A DNA stretch of 64,000 bases, taken from assembly GCF_030408855.1 (NCBI RefSeq), contig NZ_CP047358.1, forward strand, positions 992,001 through 1,056,000. The letters run 5' to 3'. Under the pieces are notes generated by a model, which was not told the DNA's origin, searched no databases, and worked only from the letters and a program-made list of their open reading frames with translations. This document shows positions 16,457 to 24,409 of the stretch, piece by piece (position 1 is the first letter of the stretch; the number at the start of each line of letters is the position of its first letter). Origin of the DNA: Corynebacterium glaucum. GTDB taxonomy: Bacteria; Actinomycetota; Actinomycetes; Mycobacteriales; Mycobacteriaceae. A program made the translations under genes and the position numbers.

Positions 16457-17617
16457 ATGGTCACGTTCATCCACACCTCCGATTTCCAGATCGGCATGAC
16501 GCGCAAGTTTTTGAGCGCCGAGGCGCAGTCGCGGTTCAGTGACGCGCGGCTCCGGGCCGTCGAAAAGCTCGGTGAGCTCGCGACCGAGCATGGCGCGGAG
16601 TTCATCGTGGTCGCCGGCGATGTCTTCGAGCACAACTCGCTGTCGAAGGAAACGCTCGGCCGCGCGCTGGAGACGCTGCGCAAACTGCCGGTGCCGGTCT
16701 ACCTGCTGCCAGGCAACCACGACCCGCTGGTCGCCGACTCGATCTTCGCCCGCACCAAAGACATCGACAACGTCACGGTGCTCGACTGCGCGGGGCCGTT
16801 CACGGTCCGCGAAGGCGTCGAGATCGTCGCCGCCCCGCTGGTGACCAAGCACGCCAACGAGGACCTCTGCGCGCGGGCCATCCGCGACCTCGGGCCCACG
16901 GAGAACGTCCGGATCCTGGTCGGCCACGGCCAGGTCGAAGGCTACGGCGACGAGGACACCGAGGCACTCATCGACTTGGGCAAGCTGGAGCTTGCGCTTA
17001 TCGACGGCACCTTGGACTACGTCGCCCTCGGCGACACGCACTCCACCCAAGCGCTTGGCTCGAGCGAGCGAGTCTGGTTCTCGGGATCGCCAGAAACCAC
17101 CGATTACCACGACCGTTCTCCCGGTTCGAAGGGGGGAGAGGTGGATTCGGGCAATGCGTTGGTCGTGAGCGTCGATAAGCAAAAGCTTGTTTCGACCGTA
17201 CAGGTGGAGCGAGTGCCGACGGGGGCGTGGACCTTTGAGGCCCTGAGCTGGGAAGTGGCTGACGAGGCTGATGTGGACCGGCTGTTGGCGGAGCTGAAGG
17301 CGTACCCGGATAAGGACCGGACGGTGATTAAGTACGCGATTGCCGGCACGCTGGGGTTGGAGGCGACGCAGAAGCTCGAGCGCGAGCTGGCTGAGCTGGA
17401 GCCGGTGTTCGCGGCGCTGTACCCGCGCGAGCGGCTGACCAGCCTGCACTTGGCGCCGAGTGATGCGGAGCTGGAGCAGCTGTCGCTAGCGGGTTTTGCG
17501 CGCGACGCGATGCATGAGTTGGTGGCGCAGGCAGCAAGCAACGGCGATGCGGCGGGCGATCCGACGGCGCGTGATGCGGTGAACTTGCTGTTCCGGCTGT
17601 CGAAGGAGGCGGAGTAG
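16457..17617 (+). CDS. SbcD/Mre11-like metallophosphoesterase
   Basis: A 386-residue calcineurin-type phosphoesterase, the nuclease partner of the Rad50-like ATPase downstream. Motifs in order: HTSDFQIG (D-x-Q variant of the usual D-x-H), VAGDVFEHN, LPGNHDP, a VGHGQ block and YVALGDTHS. These supply the two-metal site. A Gln in motif I is, as I recall, normal in this actinobacterial subfamily rather than a lesion. The C-terminal third (TFEALSWEVADEADVD...) resembles the capping domain of SbcD. The start at 16457 follows GGAGAGGAGC. The next gene begins 3 bases after its stop. It carries two opposite copies of the CGTCGATAAGC motif 174 bases apart. Confidence 0.9.
   Translation: MVTFIHTSDFQIGMTRKFLSAEAQSRFSDARLRAVEKLGELATEHGAEFIVVAGDVFEHNSLSKETLGRALETLRKLPVPVYLLPGNHDPLVADSIFARTKDIDNVTVLDCAGPFTVREGVEIVAAPLVTKHANEDLCARAIRDLGPTENVRILVGHGQVEGYGDEDTEALIDLGKLELALIDGTLDYVALGDTHSTQALGSSERVWFSGSPETTDYHDRSPGSKGGEVDSGNALVVSVDKQKLVSTVQVERVPTGAWTFEALSWEVADEADVDRLLAELKAYPDKDRTVIKYAIAGTLGLEATQKLERELAELEPVFAALYPRERLTSLHLAPSDAELEQLSLAGFARDAMHELVAQAASNGDAAGDPTARDAVNLLFRLSKEAE
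16996..17006 (-). repeat. CGTCGATAAGC motif, copy 4
   Basis: Inside the SbcD-like gene on the minus strand (plus strand read A-L-I-D-G). Confidence 0.85.
17170..17180 (+). repeat. CGTCGATAAGC motif, copy 5
   Basis: Inside the SbcD-like gene, read S-V-D-K-Q. Continues AAAAGCTTG. Confidence 0.85.
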
Positions 17618-17620
17618 GCG

Positions 17621-20272
17621 ATGCGGATTCATTCGGTGGTGATTGACAACTTCCGCGCAATTGAGCACCTGGAGATGGATGATCTGCCCGAGACGGGCGT
17701 GATCATCATCGAGGGCAACAATGAGGCGGGCAAGTCCACGATCCTCGACGCGATCACTCTGGTGTTGCGGTGGCCGGCGAAGAGTAAGCGCCAGGAGGTC
17801 AAGGCGTGCGCGCCGGCTGGTCGCGACGAAGGTCCGGAGGTCGCGCTGACGGCGACGGTGGGGCAGACGACATTTCGGATTCGGAAGCGGTGGTTGAAAA
17901 AGCCTGTGTCCGAGTTGTCCGTGACTGCGCCGACGCGCGCGCAGTACACCGGTGAGGAAGCGGAGGCGCAGCTTGAGGCGATCTTGAGCGCGAACCTCGA
18001 CCGAGAGCTGGCGGAGCTGCTGTTCTTGCGCCAGGGCGAGCTGGAGGCGGGCGCGCAGGCGGCTGGTGTGAGCTCGATTTCGGCGGCGCTGCAGGCGGCG
18101 TCTGGAGCGGAGGCGGTGGGTGAGGAGGACACCGAACTCATGGCCGCGGTGGAGAAGGAGTACAGGCGCTACTTCCAGCCAAAGACCGGCAAACCGAAGG
18201 CGGACTACCAAGCGTTGTTCGCCGCTGTCGAGTCCGCGCGCGAGGCGGCTGAGGGTGCGAAGCAGCAGGTCGACGCGTTGGCTGGGTACGTCGATGAGCA
18301 TGCCCGCAGGCAGGAGGAGATCCGCCGGGTGGACGCTGAGCTGCCGGGAGCGGAGGAAGAGGCCGTAGAGCTCGCCCGGGCGGCGGGTGAGGCCGCGCAG
18401 TTGCGGGACAAGGCGCAGCAGGCGGGGCAGCAGCTCGCGCAGGCGCGGGTGAACTGCGATCGGGCGGAAAGCGACCTTGAGGCGCGGGAGGCGCTGGTGG
18501 CGCGGGTTTCGGCCACCGAGGCCGAGGCGGAGGCGCTGCGCGCGGATGCCGAGCAGGCGCGGGAGGCCGGCGATGCTGAGCAGGCGAAGGTTGCCCAGCT
18601 CACCGAAGAGCGCGACGCCGCGAAACAGACGCTGGCCAACGCACGCGAGCGCGCCAAAGCAGCCGCGAAGGCGCTGGAGCTGATTCGCGCACGCCGCCAA
18701 CTACGCGAGCGCGACGAGCTGCTCGCCCGCGTCGAGGAGGCTGACGCGGCATACACCGCGCTGGTGGAATCCGCCCCGTCGCGTGTGGTTGCGGACAGCG
18801 ACATCAACGCCCTCGACGCGGCCGAGAGCGAGTTGAAGCTCCAGCGCACGCTGCGCGACACCGCCGCCGCCAAGCTGGACATCACCGCCGATCGCGCGGC
18901 GATCACTGTCGACGGCTCGCCGTTGGACATCAGCGGCACCACCGCGGTCAACGTCTTCGAAGGCACCGAACTCCAACTCGGTGACTTTCACGTGGTTTAC
19001 CGCGCGGCTCGGGGCACGACCGACCCCCACGAGGCGGTGGAGAGAGCGGAACGCGCGCTCCAGGAGTTGCTCGAGGCGGTGGGCTGCGGCACGGTCGCCG
19101 AGGCGCGCGCCGCCCGCGACGCTCACAGGGACCACGCGACGGAACTCGCCGCTGCCACGAGGCGTCGTGAAGACCTGCTTTCCGGCAGCGACCTCGCAAC
19201 CCTGCTCGCCGAGCGCACCGCGTTGGCCCAGCGAGTCGAGCAGCTCACCGCGCACACTTCAACAGAGCTCTCGCTTGACGACGAGTCCGTGGCCGCCCTA
19301 GCCGTCGCCGACGGCGACACCGCGGTGTCGCAGGCTGAAGCCGCGGCCGATGCGGCCGAGGCGAAGCTCAAGCCGTTTGCGGAGCGCCCTGCCCACGCGG
19401 CACTGGTTGCGCTGGAAACGAAGGCGGAGGCCAAGGAACACGAGCTCGAAGCGGTGCGCGCTGAACGCGCGGCCGCAGAGGAGAAGCAGCCCACTGAGGC
19501 GCTGACCCAGGCGCTCGAGACGGCTCGCGCCGCGGTGGAGGAGGCGAAGGTAGTTGCCGATAGCCTCGCAGCAGATGCGGCGGCCGCGAATCCCGACATT
19601 GCCGAGCAGCTTGCGCGGGGTGCGGAGAACCGGGTGGCGACGCTGCGGGACCGTCGCACGCAAGCGCAGAACCGTCTGATCGAGCTTGGCGGGCGCATCG
19701 AGATGGCCGAGGGCGCTGCGGAGCGGTTAGACCGCGCCGAGGCTGAGCTGGAGAAGGCGGAAAGCGATCTTGAACGCGCTACCCGCCGCGCAGATGCCGC
19801 ACGCCTGCTTCGAGAGACCATGGTGGCTCATCGCGATGCGGCGCGTGCGCGCTACACCGCGCCGTTCAACGACGCGGTGCGCAAGCATGCAAGTGTGATT
19901 TTCGGGCCGACTGTGGACTTCAACTTTGGTGATCAGCTCGAGGTCACTGCTCGCACCGTCGATGGGGTGACAGTGCCGCTCACGGACCTATCAGGTGGTA
20001 CCAAGGAGCAGCTCGCGTTGCTGACCCGTTTCGCGATCGCGGATCTGGTGACCGGAAGCGGTGAAACCGCGCCCGTTCCAGTGGTGGTCGATGATGCGCT
20101 CGGCGCCACCGACCCCTATCGCCTCGGGCTGATGAATGTGCTCTTCGAGCAAGTGGGGCAGAAGGCACAGGTGCTGGTGCTCACCTGCTTCCCACAGCGC
20201 TTCGACCGCGTTAACGCCGCCAAGCGGCTAAGCATGGACGAGTTGAAGCTCCGCAGCGCGGGGAGTGCTTAA
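17621..20272 (+). CDS. SbcC/Rad50-like AAA ATPase
   Basis: An 883-residue SMC-type ATPase. The N-terminal Walker A is GNNEAGKSTILDAI (about residues 31-44). A long Ala/Glu/Arg-rich coiled coil covers roughly residues 190-780, interrupted by a small globular insert near residues 420-455 (DITADRAAITVDGSPLDISG). The C-terminal head has the ABC signature LSGGTKEQLALLTRFA and Walker B VPVVVDDALGATDP. I do not see the C-x-x-C zinc hook of classical Rad50, so this is the short actinobacterial type. It lies 3 bases behind the SbcD-like gene and almost certainly forms a complex with it for processing DNA ends or hairpins. Its stop overlaps the stop of the convergent YceI gene. Confidence 0.9.
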   Translation: MRIHSVVIDNFRAIEHLEMDDLPETGVIIIEGNNEAGKSTILDAITLVLRWPAKSKRQEVKACAPAGRDEGPEVALTATVGQTTFRIRKRWLKKPVSELSVTAPTRAQYTGEEAEAQLEAILSANLDRELAELLFLRQGELEAGAQAAGVSSISAALQAASGAEAVGEEDTELMAAVEKEYRRYFQPKTGKPKADYQALFAAVESAREAAEGAKQQVDALAGYVDEHARRQEEIRRVDAELPGAEEEAVELARAAGEAAQLRDKAQQAGQQLAQARVNCDRAESDLEAREALVARVSATEAEAEALRADAEQAREAGDAEQAKVAQLTEERDAAKQTLANARERAKAAAKALELIRARRQLRERDELLARVEEADAAYTALVESAPSRVVADSDINALDAAESELKLQRTLRDTAAAKLDITADRAAITVDGSPLDISGTTAVNVFEGTELQLGDFHVVYRAARGTTDPHEAVERAERALQELLEAVGCGTVAEARAARDAHRDHATELAAATRRREDLLSGSDLATLLAERTALAQRVEQLTAHTSTELSLDDESVAALAVADGDTAVSQAEAAADAAEAKLKPFAERPAHAALVALETKAEAKEHELEAVRAERAAAEEKQPTEALTQALETARAAVEEAKVVADSLAADAAAANPDIAEQLARGAENRVATLRDRRTQAQNRLIELGGRIEMAEGAAERLDRAEAELEKAESDLERATRRADAARLLRETMVAHRDAARARYTAPFNDAVRKHASVIFGPTVDFNFGDQLEVTARTVDGVTVPLTDLSGGTKEQLALLTRFAIADLVTGSGETAPVPVVVDDALGATDPYRLGLMNVLFEQVGQKAQVLVLTCFPQRFDRVNAAKRLSMDELKLRSAGSA

Positions 20273-20805
20273 GCCCGGATTGCGGAACCGTTGATTTCGA
20301 TATCGATCTCGTTCGAAATCATGACACCGCCGGTCTTCAGCGGCATGTTGAAGTCGATGCCGAAGGCCGCGCGGTCGATGGTGGTGGTTGCCTGGAAACC
20401 CAAGCGGACCGCACCGTATGCGTCCTCTTCGATGCCGAAGGTCTTGACTTCGAAGGTGACTGGCTGGGCCGTGCCCTTCAGCGTGAGTTCGCCGTCGACG
20501 GTGCCGGTGCCGTGCTCGTCGACGTTGAATGCGGTGGAAGCGAAAGTCGCCTCGGGGTAGTTCTCGATGTCGAAGAAGTCGGCGTTGCGCACGTGCGCGT
20601 CGCGCTCGGAGTGCAGCGTATTGAGCGATGCCATTTTGATTGCGGCCTGCGCGCGGGAGTTCTCGGGGTGTTCCTGATCAAACTCGATCGTGGCGCTGTA
20701 GTCGGTGAACTTGCCGCGGAACTTGTTCACCATTGCGTAGCGAAGGACGAAATCGACGCTTGAGAATGTGGGGTCGAGGTTCCAGGTACCGGAGAGCTGA
20801 GACAT
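20269..20805 (-). CDS. YceI family protein (copy 1)
   Basis: A 178-residue YceI-type lipocalin-like beta-barrel that binds a polyisoprenoid or other lipid. Family landmarks: GTWNLDPTFSSVDFVLRYAMVNKFRGKF at the N-terminus, then SLNTLHSERDAHVRNADFFDIENYPEATF, and GVMISNEIDIEINGSA at the C-terminus. No signal peptide, so it is cytoplasmic, as in many actinobacteria. ATG 20805 is preferred, with GAGGA 8 bases upstream. About 125 bases separate it from the paralogue upstream. Its TAA is interlocked with the TAA of the convergent SbcC gene in GCTTAAGC. Confidence 0.93.
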   Translation of the reverse strand: MSQLSGTWNLDPTFSSVDFVLRYAMVNKFRGKFTDYSATIEFDQEHPENSRAQAAIKMASLNTLHSERDAHVRNADFFDIENYPEATFASTAFNVDEHGTGTVDGELTLKGTAQPVTFEVKTFGIEEDAYGAVRLGFQATTTIDRAAFGIDFNMPLKTGGVMISNEIDIEINGSAIRA

Positions 20806-20932
20806 GGTTGGATTCCTCAATTTTCTGGGGTCAATCTTCTGGGGTCGCGGGTGTTAAAGAGGCAGGGTCACTGCCACTGCACATGGTAATGGGGCCTTCG
20901 CGCTGACGCTGGCCCAGCAGTAGCTGCTCGTC

Positions 20933-21487
20933 TTATCCCGCTGCGCTATCCCCGGTTCGGATTGCCGAGCCTTCAATTTCCACCTTGATCTCGTTGGAGA
21001 TGAGCACACCGCCGGTTTCAATGGGCGCATCGAAATCCAGGCCGAAAGCGTGACGGTTAAACGTCGTCGCGGCTTCAAATCCCAAACGGGTGTTGCCCAT
21101 CGGGTCGGGTTGAATGCCAAAGGTTGCGACGATGAGGATGATCGGCTTGGTGATGCCTTTGATGGTCATGTCGCCCTCAACGGTGCCGTTGCCCTTCTCA
21201 TCGACGTGGAACATGGTTGAGACGAAGCGTGCCTCGGGGTACCTATCGGCCTCGAAGAAGTCGTTTTTGCGCAGGTGGGTGTCGCGGTCTGCGTTACCCG
21301 TGTTCACCGAGGCGATTTGGATCAACGCCTCGACGGAGGATGTTTCGGGTGCGTCCTGGTTGATATGCAGGGTTGCGTTGAAATCTTGGAACGATCCGCG
21401 GATCCTGGTCACCATCGCGTGCCGAGCGATGAAGTTAACGCTGGAATGGGTGGGGTCAAGGGTCCATGTACCGGACAGTTCGGTCAT
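20933..21487 (-). CDS. YceI family protein (copy 2)
   Basis: A 184-residue paralogue of the neighbouring YceI protein, sharing GTWTLDPTHSSVNFIARHAMVTRIRGSF, HLRKNDFFEADRYPEARF and ETGGVLISNEIKVEIEGSAIR. The two arose by tandem duplication and are now clearly diverged in sequence. Divergent from the MarR gene: about 285 bases between the two starts hold a 10-base tandem repeat and a palindrome, so the MarR protein is the likely regulator of one or both YceI genes. Confidence 0.92.
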   Translation of the reverse strand: MTELSGTWTLDPTHSSVNFIARHAMVTRIRGSFQDFNATLHINQDAPETSSVEALIQIASVNTGNADRDTHLRKNDFFEADRYPEARFVSTMFHVDEKGNGTVEGDMTIKGITKPIILIVATFGIQPDPMGNTRLGFEAATTFNRHAFGLDFDAPIETGGVLISNEIKVEIEGSAIRTGDSAAG

Positions 21488-21620
21488 CGCGAGCCTCTAA
21501 TCGTTGGAGTCAAGTATTAGGTGGAACCTGATAAAGGTATCTGAAAACGCAAAGCTTTACGACACCTTTGGGCCAAGTGTTGCCCTCGAAGCCCCAAGAG
21601 GGGGCGATCTGTCGCAGCTT

Positions 21621-21670
21621 AGGTCGGCGTAGGTCAGCGTGGATCAGCGTAGGTCCCGCGTAGGTCTAGG
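21621..21670. repeat. Five helically phased 10-base repeats
   Basis: AGGTCGGCGT, AGGTCAGCGT, GGATCAGCGT, AGGTCCCGCG(T), AGGTCTAGG lie end to end with a 10-base (once 11-base) period. The spacing matches one turn of B-DNA, so a protein could bind each AGGTC on one face. It lies between the YceI gene and the MarR gene. Confidence 0.75.
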
Positions 21671-21686
21671 AAGAATGCAACGTTTG

Positions 21687-21696
21687 CAAGATCTTG
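21687..21696. promoter_or_regulatory. CAAGATCTTG palindrome, candidate MarR operator
   Basis: A perfect 10-base palindrome inside TTTGCAAGATCTTGTTGG, about 75 bases before the MarR start. TTGCAAG-like palindromes are common MarR operators; autoregulation and control of the divergent YceI gene is inferred. Confidence 0.5.
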
Positions 21697-21771
21697 TTGG
21701 CACATGTCGTTTAATAGGGTTTCGCTACCCATTACAAACCTTTGATGAGTCCGCCAAGTAGGCTGCGTCTT

Positions 21772-22266
21772 ATGAGTTCGCCGACCCGATGGTTAAACGA
21801 CGATGAACAGCACCTGTGGAGGCTGTTGCTGTCATCGCAGTGGAAGCTGTCACGCGCTATCGAAGAGTCGGTGCAGCAGACTTCGAACCTGTCGTATTCG
21901 GAGTTCGGAGTCCTGGTCGAGCTTTCGGAGGCGGAGAACCGCACGCTTCGGTTGCGCGATCTGTGCATGCATCTTGAATGGGATCGCTCCAGGGCTTCGC
22001 ACCAAGTAACGCGCATGGAAAAACGCGGGCTGGTTACCAAAGAGCCGAGCCCGGGAGACGGCCGCGGCGTCCTGGTTACCCTTACCGATGAGGGATTTAG
22101 CCGCCTCGAAGCGGCGGTGCCAGAGCACGTCGAGGTAGTGCGGCGCATGGTGTTCGACCATATGAAGCCGTCCAGCGCGCCAGTGCTTGAAGAGTTCTTC
22201 TCCGGCATCATCGCCGTGCGCGAGGCATCTGCTCAGTCTGAGGTGGCTGACGCGGCCGGCGATTAA
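21772..22266 (+). CDS. MarR-family transcriptional regulator
   Basis: A 164-residue winged-helix regulator. The HTH is LRLRDLCMHLEWDRSRASHQVTRMEKRGLVTK and the wing follows in GDGRGVLVTLTDEG, typical of MarR. The N-terminal dimerisation helix contains LWRLLLSSQWKLSRAIEE. In-frame TTG/ATG codons at 21742 and 21745 could extend it by 9-10 residues. I keep ATG 21772 because SSPTRWLNDDEQ is a natural family N-terminus, but the ribosome site is weak at all of them. The ligand cannot be told. Divergent from two YceI genes, which it may control. Confidence 0.88.
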   Translation: MSSPTRWLNDDEQHLWRLLLSSQWKLSRAIEESVQQTSNLSYSEFGVLVELSEAENRTLRLRDLCMHLEWDRSRASHQVTRMEKRGLVTKEPSPGDGRGVLVTLTDEGFSRLEAAVPEHVEVVRRMVFDHMKPSSAPVLEEFFSGIIAVREASAQSEVADAAGD

Positions 22267-22373
22267 GTGGAGCGAGATCAGGGTAAAACTCAGGGCAATC
22301 CCCGTTGCCAGGGGTCGCAGGCGCGAGTTCAATTGGGAGCTAGCAACAACTTCTCCGTTGAAAGGACCCGAAG

Positions 22374-22604
22374 ATGACTTCCCCGTACATCAACTCCCCG
22401 TACATGGACCCTCAGGAGCCGAAGCGCCTTACCCGTTCTGTCACCCACAAGATGATCGGCGGCGTGTGCGCCGGCCTGGCCGAGTACCTCAACGTTGATC
22501 CGACGCTGGTCCGCCTGGTCTTCGTCTTCCTGTTCCTCGCAGGCATCTTCCCGGGCGTGCTCGCCTACATCATCTCGTGGATGGTGATCCCGCCGGAGTT
22601 TTAA
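22374..22604 (+). CDS. PspC-domain membrane protein
   Basis: A 76-residue PspC-type protein. KRLTRSVTHKMIGGVCAGLAEYLNVDPTLVRL is the PspC domain, followed by one transmembrane helix (LVFVFLFLAGIFPGVLAYIISWMVIPPEF). Such small PspC proteins occur in actinobacteria alongside envelope-stress functions; the specific role here is unknown. GAAAGGACCC is the ribosome site for ATG 22374. A terminator follows directly, so it forms a short transcript, possibly together with the MarR gene 107 bases upstream. Confidence 0.9.
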   Translation: MTSPYINSPYMDPQEPKRLTRSVTHKMIGGVCAGLAEYLNVDPTLVRLVFVFLFLAGIFPGVLAYIISWMVIPPEF

Positions 22605-22619
22605 TCTCGTCGCCAAAAA

Positions 22620-22648
22620 CGCCCTCCCACACACTGTGTGAGAGGGCG
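22620..22648. terminator. Hairpin terminator between convergent genes
   Basis: CGCCCTCCCACAC pairs with GTGTGAGAGGGCG around a three-base loop with one A-C mismatch. AAAAA precedes it, so the minus-strand transcript of the hydrolase gene gets the T-run. It also lies just after the pspC stop. Confidence 0.8.
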
Positions 22649-22662
22649 ATTCTGCGCGCGCT

Positions 22663-24279
22663 TTACTGGTCGAAGTATCCGGGCTGGTCGACCGGGCCAA
22701 GCTCGCCGGTGCGCAGGTAGTTGACCACCTGGCGGTCAACTGCATCGTTGCCGAACGCGACGTGGCCGTGGCCCGGGCCGTGGACGGTGACCAGGTGCGA
22801 GTTCATTGCGTTGGCAATGGTGTGGCGGCCCGCGTAGACGGTCTGTGGGTCACCGGTGCCGTTGAACTGCAGCGGACGGGTCTGCAGCTGGGAACCGTCC
22901 ATCGGTGCCACACCCGCGACCGGGCCTGCGCCGGAGCAGTATGCGCCGGATGCGATGAAGGAGTACGGCAGGGTGAACCGGTTGCCGGTGGCCTGCGACC
23001 AGAACAGCTCCGGAAGCAGGGTGTACACCGGCGGGGCCACGTTTTCGTTGCACAGCTGAGCACGCTGCAGGAGCTCAATACCCTGCATCTGCGCCTGTGC
23101 TTCCTCGATCTCCGCCGGGGTGAGCTCCCTGTCGCCATTCAAATCCTCGGGGGAGACAGTACCGTTGGTCAGACCCGCGATGACACCCCACATCTCCGGA
23201 CGGGGCAGCATGCCAATGGTGTTATGCAGAAGCGGTGAGTTGATCTGGTTTGAACCCGGGTTCAGGGTGCGGGAGATGATGCCCTCGCCCTCAACACGCG
23301 CCTTGCCGGTTGCGGTCATTGCATCCGCGCCAGCCTGGCCGGTGAACTCCAGCCCCGGAGGCAGATCGCCGATGCGCGCCGGTGGGGGAGTCACCGTCGG
23401 GTTGGTGCCAGCTTCCGCAGCGACCGCGTTGTACCAATGCTGGTACGCCTTCAGCGGGGTGTCACCCATGCCGAAGGTCGCCTCGTTTGCTGCAACCCAT
23501 GCGAAATAGTCGTGCAGTGCGCGCTCGAAGCCGCCGATCTGATCGCCGAGGAGCTGCTGCCATTGGGAGTTCGGGTCCATCGCAGAGTCCAACACCACGC
23601 GGTCGGTGTGCTGCGGATACATCGTGGCGTACGCGGAGCCGAGGTAGGTGCCGTAAGACAGGCCGATGATGGAGATGCGCTCTTGGCCAAGTGCCTGGCG
23701 CACCATCTCCCAGTCACGCGCGTGGTTCTCGGTGGTGATGGTTTCCGGATAGCCCGGCTTGTCGCCCTGGCAGATGGAGCGCATGAAACCGCCGTGCGAG
23801 AGGTTGGCGTCCACCTGCATCTTCGCCGCATCAATCGGGTTCTGCGGGGTCTCCACCTCGCACTCAAGCGGAGTGGAGTGCGGCAGGCCGCGCGACTGCA
23901 CGGTCACAAGATCCCACTCGTTGGTGATCTCTTCCGGCCACTCGAGGGCGGTGCCGAAGTACATGTAGGTGTCGCCACCAGGACCGCCCGGGTTGCCAAA
24001 GATGGTTCCGCGGCGCGCCGCCGGGTTTGCCGCCGAGCGCTTCAGGAAACCGACGGAAATCTTCTGCCCGTCCGGGTCGTCGTAGCGCATCGGTACCTCG
24101 ATACGACCGCACTGGGTGTTCGGAGCGCTAACGTGCACCGGGCACTGCTCCCAGGTGATCTCCGGCGCTTGCTGGGCGTTCGCCGTCGGGGTGGTCAGGG
24201 CAGCCGCCGCGATCGCGATGCCCGCGGCGGTTGCGCTCACCGCCTTTCGGATCGACTTTGCCGGTTTAACCTGGGACAT
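22663..24279 (-). CDS. Secreted alpha/beta hydrolase, tripeptidyl-aminopeptidase-like
   Basis: A 538-residue exported hydrolase. The signal peptide (KPAKSIRKAVSATAAGIAIAAAALTTPTANA) ends with an AxA site near residue 35. The N-terminal alpha/beta-hydrolase half has the oxyanion turn GNPGGPGGD and the nucleophile elbow GLSYGTYLG. The C-terminal TAP-like domain contains FNGTGDPQTVYAG (acid) and GPGHGHVAFGND (His). This matches the SlpD/SlpE/Tap family of actinobacterial secreted peptidases that remove N-terminal tripeptides. Some corynebacterial relatives act on other substrates, so the substrate is not certain. It is a single-gene unit ending at the terminator shared with pspC and divergent from the EamA exporter. 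Confidence 0.9.
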   Translation of the reverse strand: MSQVKPAKSIRKAVSATAAGIAIAAAALTTPTANAQQAPEITWEQCPVHVSAPNTQCGRIEVPMRYDDPDGQKISVGFLKRSAANPAARRGTIFGNPGGPGGDTYMYFGTALEWPEEITNEWDLVTVQSRGLPHSTPLECEVETPQNPIDAAKMQVDANLSHGGFMRSICQGDKPGYPETITTENHARDWEMVRQALGQERISIIGLSYGTYLGSAYATMYPQHTDRVVLDSAMDPNSQWQQLLGDQIGGFERALHDYFAWVAANEATFGMGDTPLKAYQHWYNAVAAEAGTNPTVTPPPARIGDLPPGLEFTGQAGADAMTATGKARVEGEGIISRTLNPGSNQINSPLLHNTIGMLPRPEMWGVIAGLTNGTVSPEDLNGDRELTPAEIEEAQAQMQGIELLQRAQLCNENVAPPVYTLLPELFWSQATGNRFTLPYSFIASGAYCSGAGPVAGVAPMDGSQLQTRPLQFNGTGDPQTVYAGRHTIANAMNSHLVTVHGPGHGHVAFGNDAVDRQVVNYLRTGELGPVDQPGYFDQ

Positions 24280-24375
24280 CGAGCAACACCTCTTCAGCTA
24301 ACGGTACAAATTCTTAAACTCCGCATACATACTAGCTGTGCGCGCGCACTTGTTGCGGTGAGAGCAAGAGCTTTT

Positions 24376-24386
24376 GCTTATCGACG
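24376..24386 (-). repeat. CGTCGATAAGC motif, copy 6
   Basis: Minus-strand copy in the leader just upstream of the EamA gene (reverse complement continues AAAAGCTCT). Confidence 0.85.
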
Positions 24387-24409
24387 CCCCTGCTAACATC
24401 CTTCCGCTG

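Noticed and set aside
16457..16510. Dead SbcD because motif I reads D-x-Q rather than D-x-H
   Set aside because: All other metal motifs are intact and, as I recall, this Gln is usual in the actinobacterial subfamily.
17486..18700. A 404-codon minus-strand frame inside the SbcC-like gene
   Set aside because: Arg/Leu-rich shadow of the coiled-coil codons, no start site or domain.
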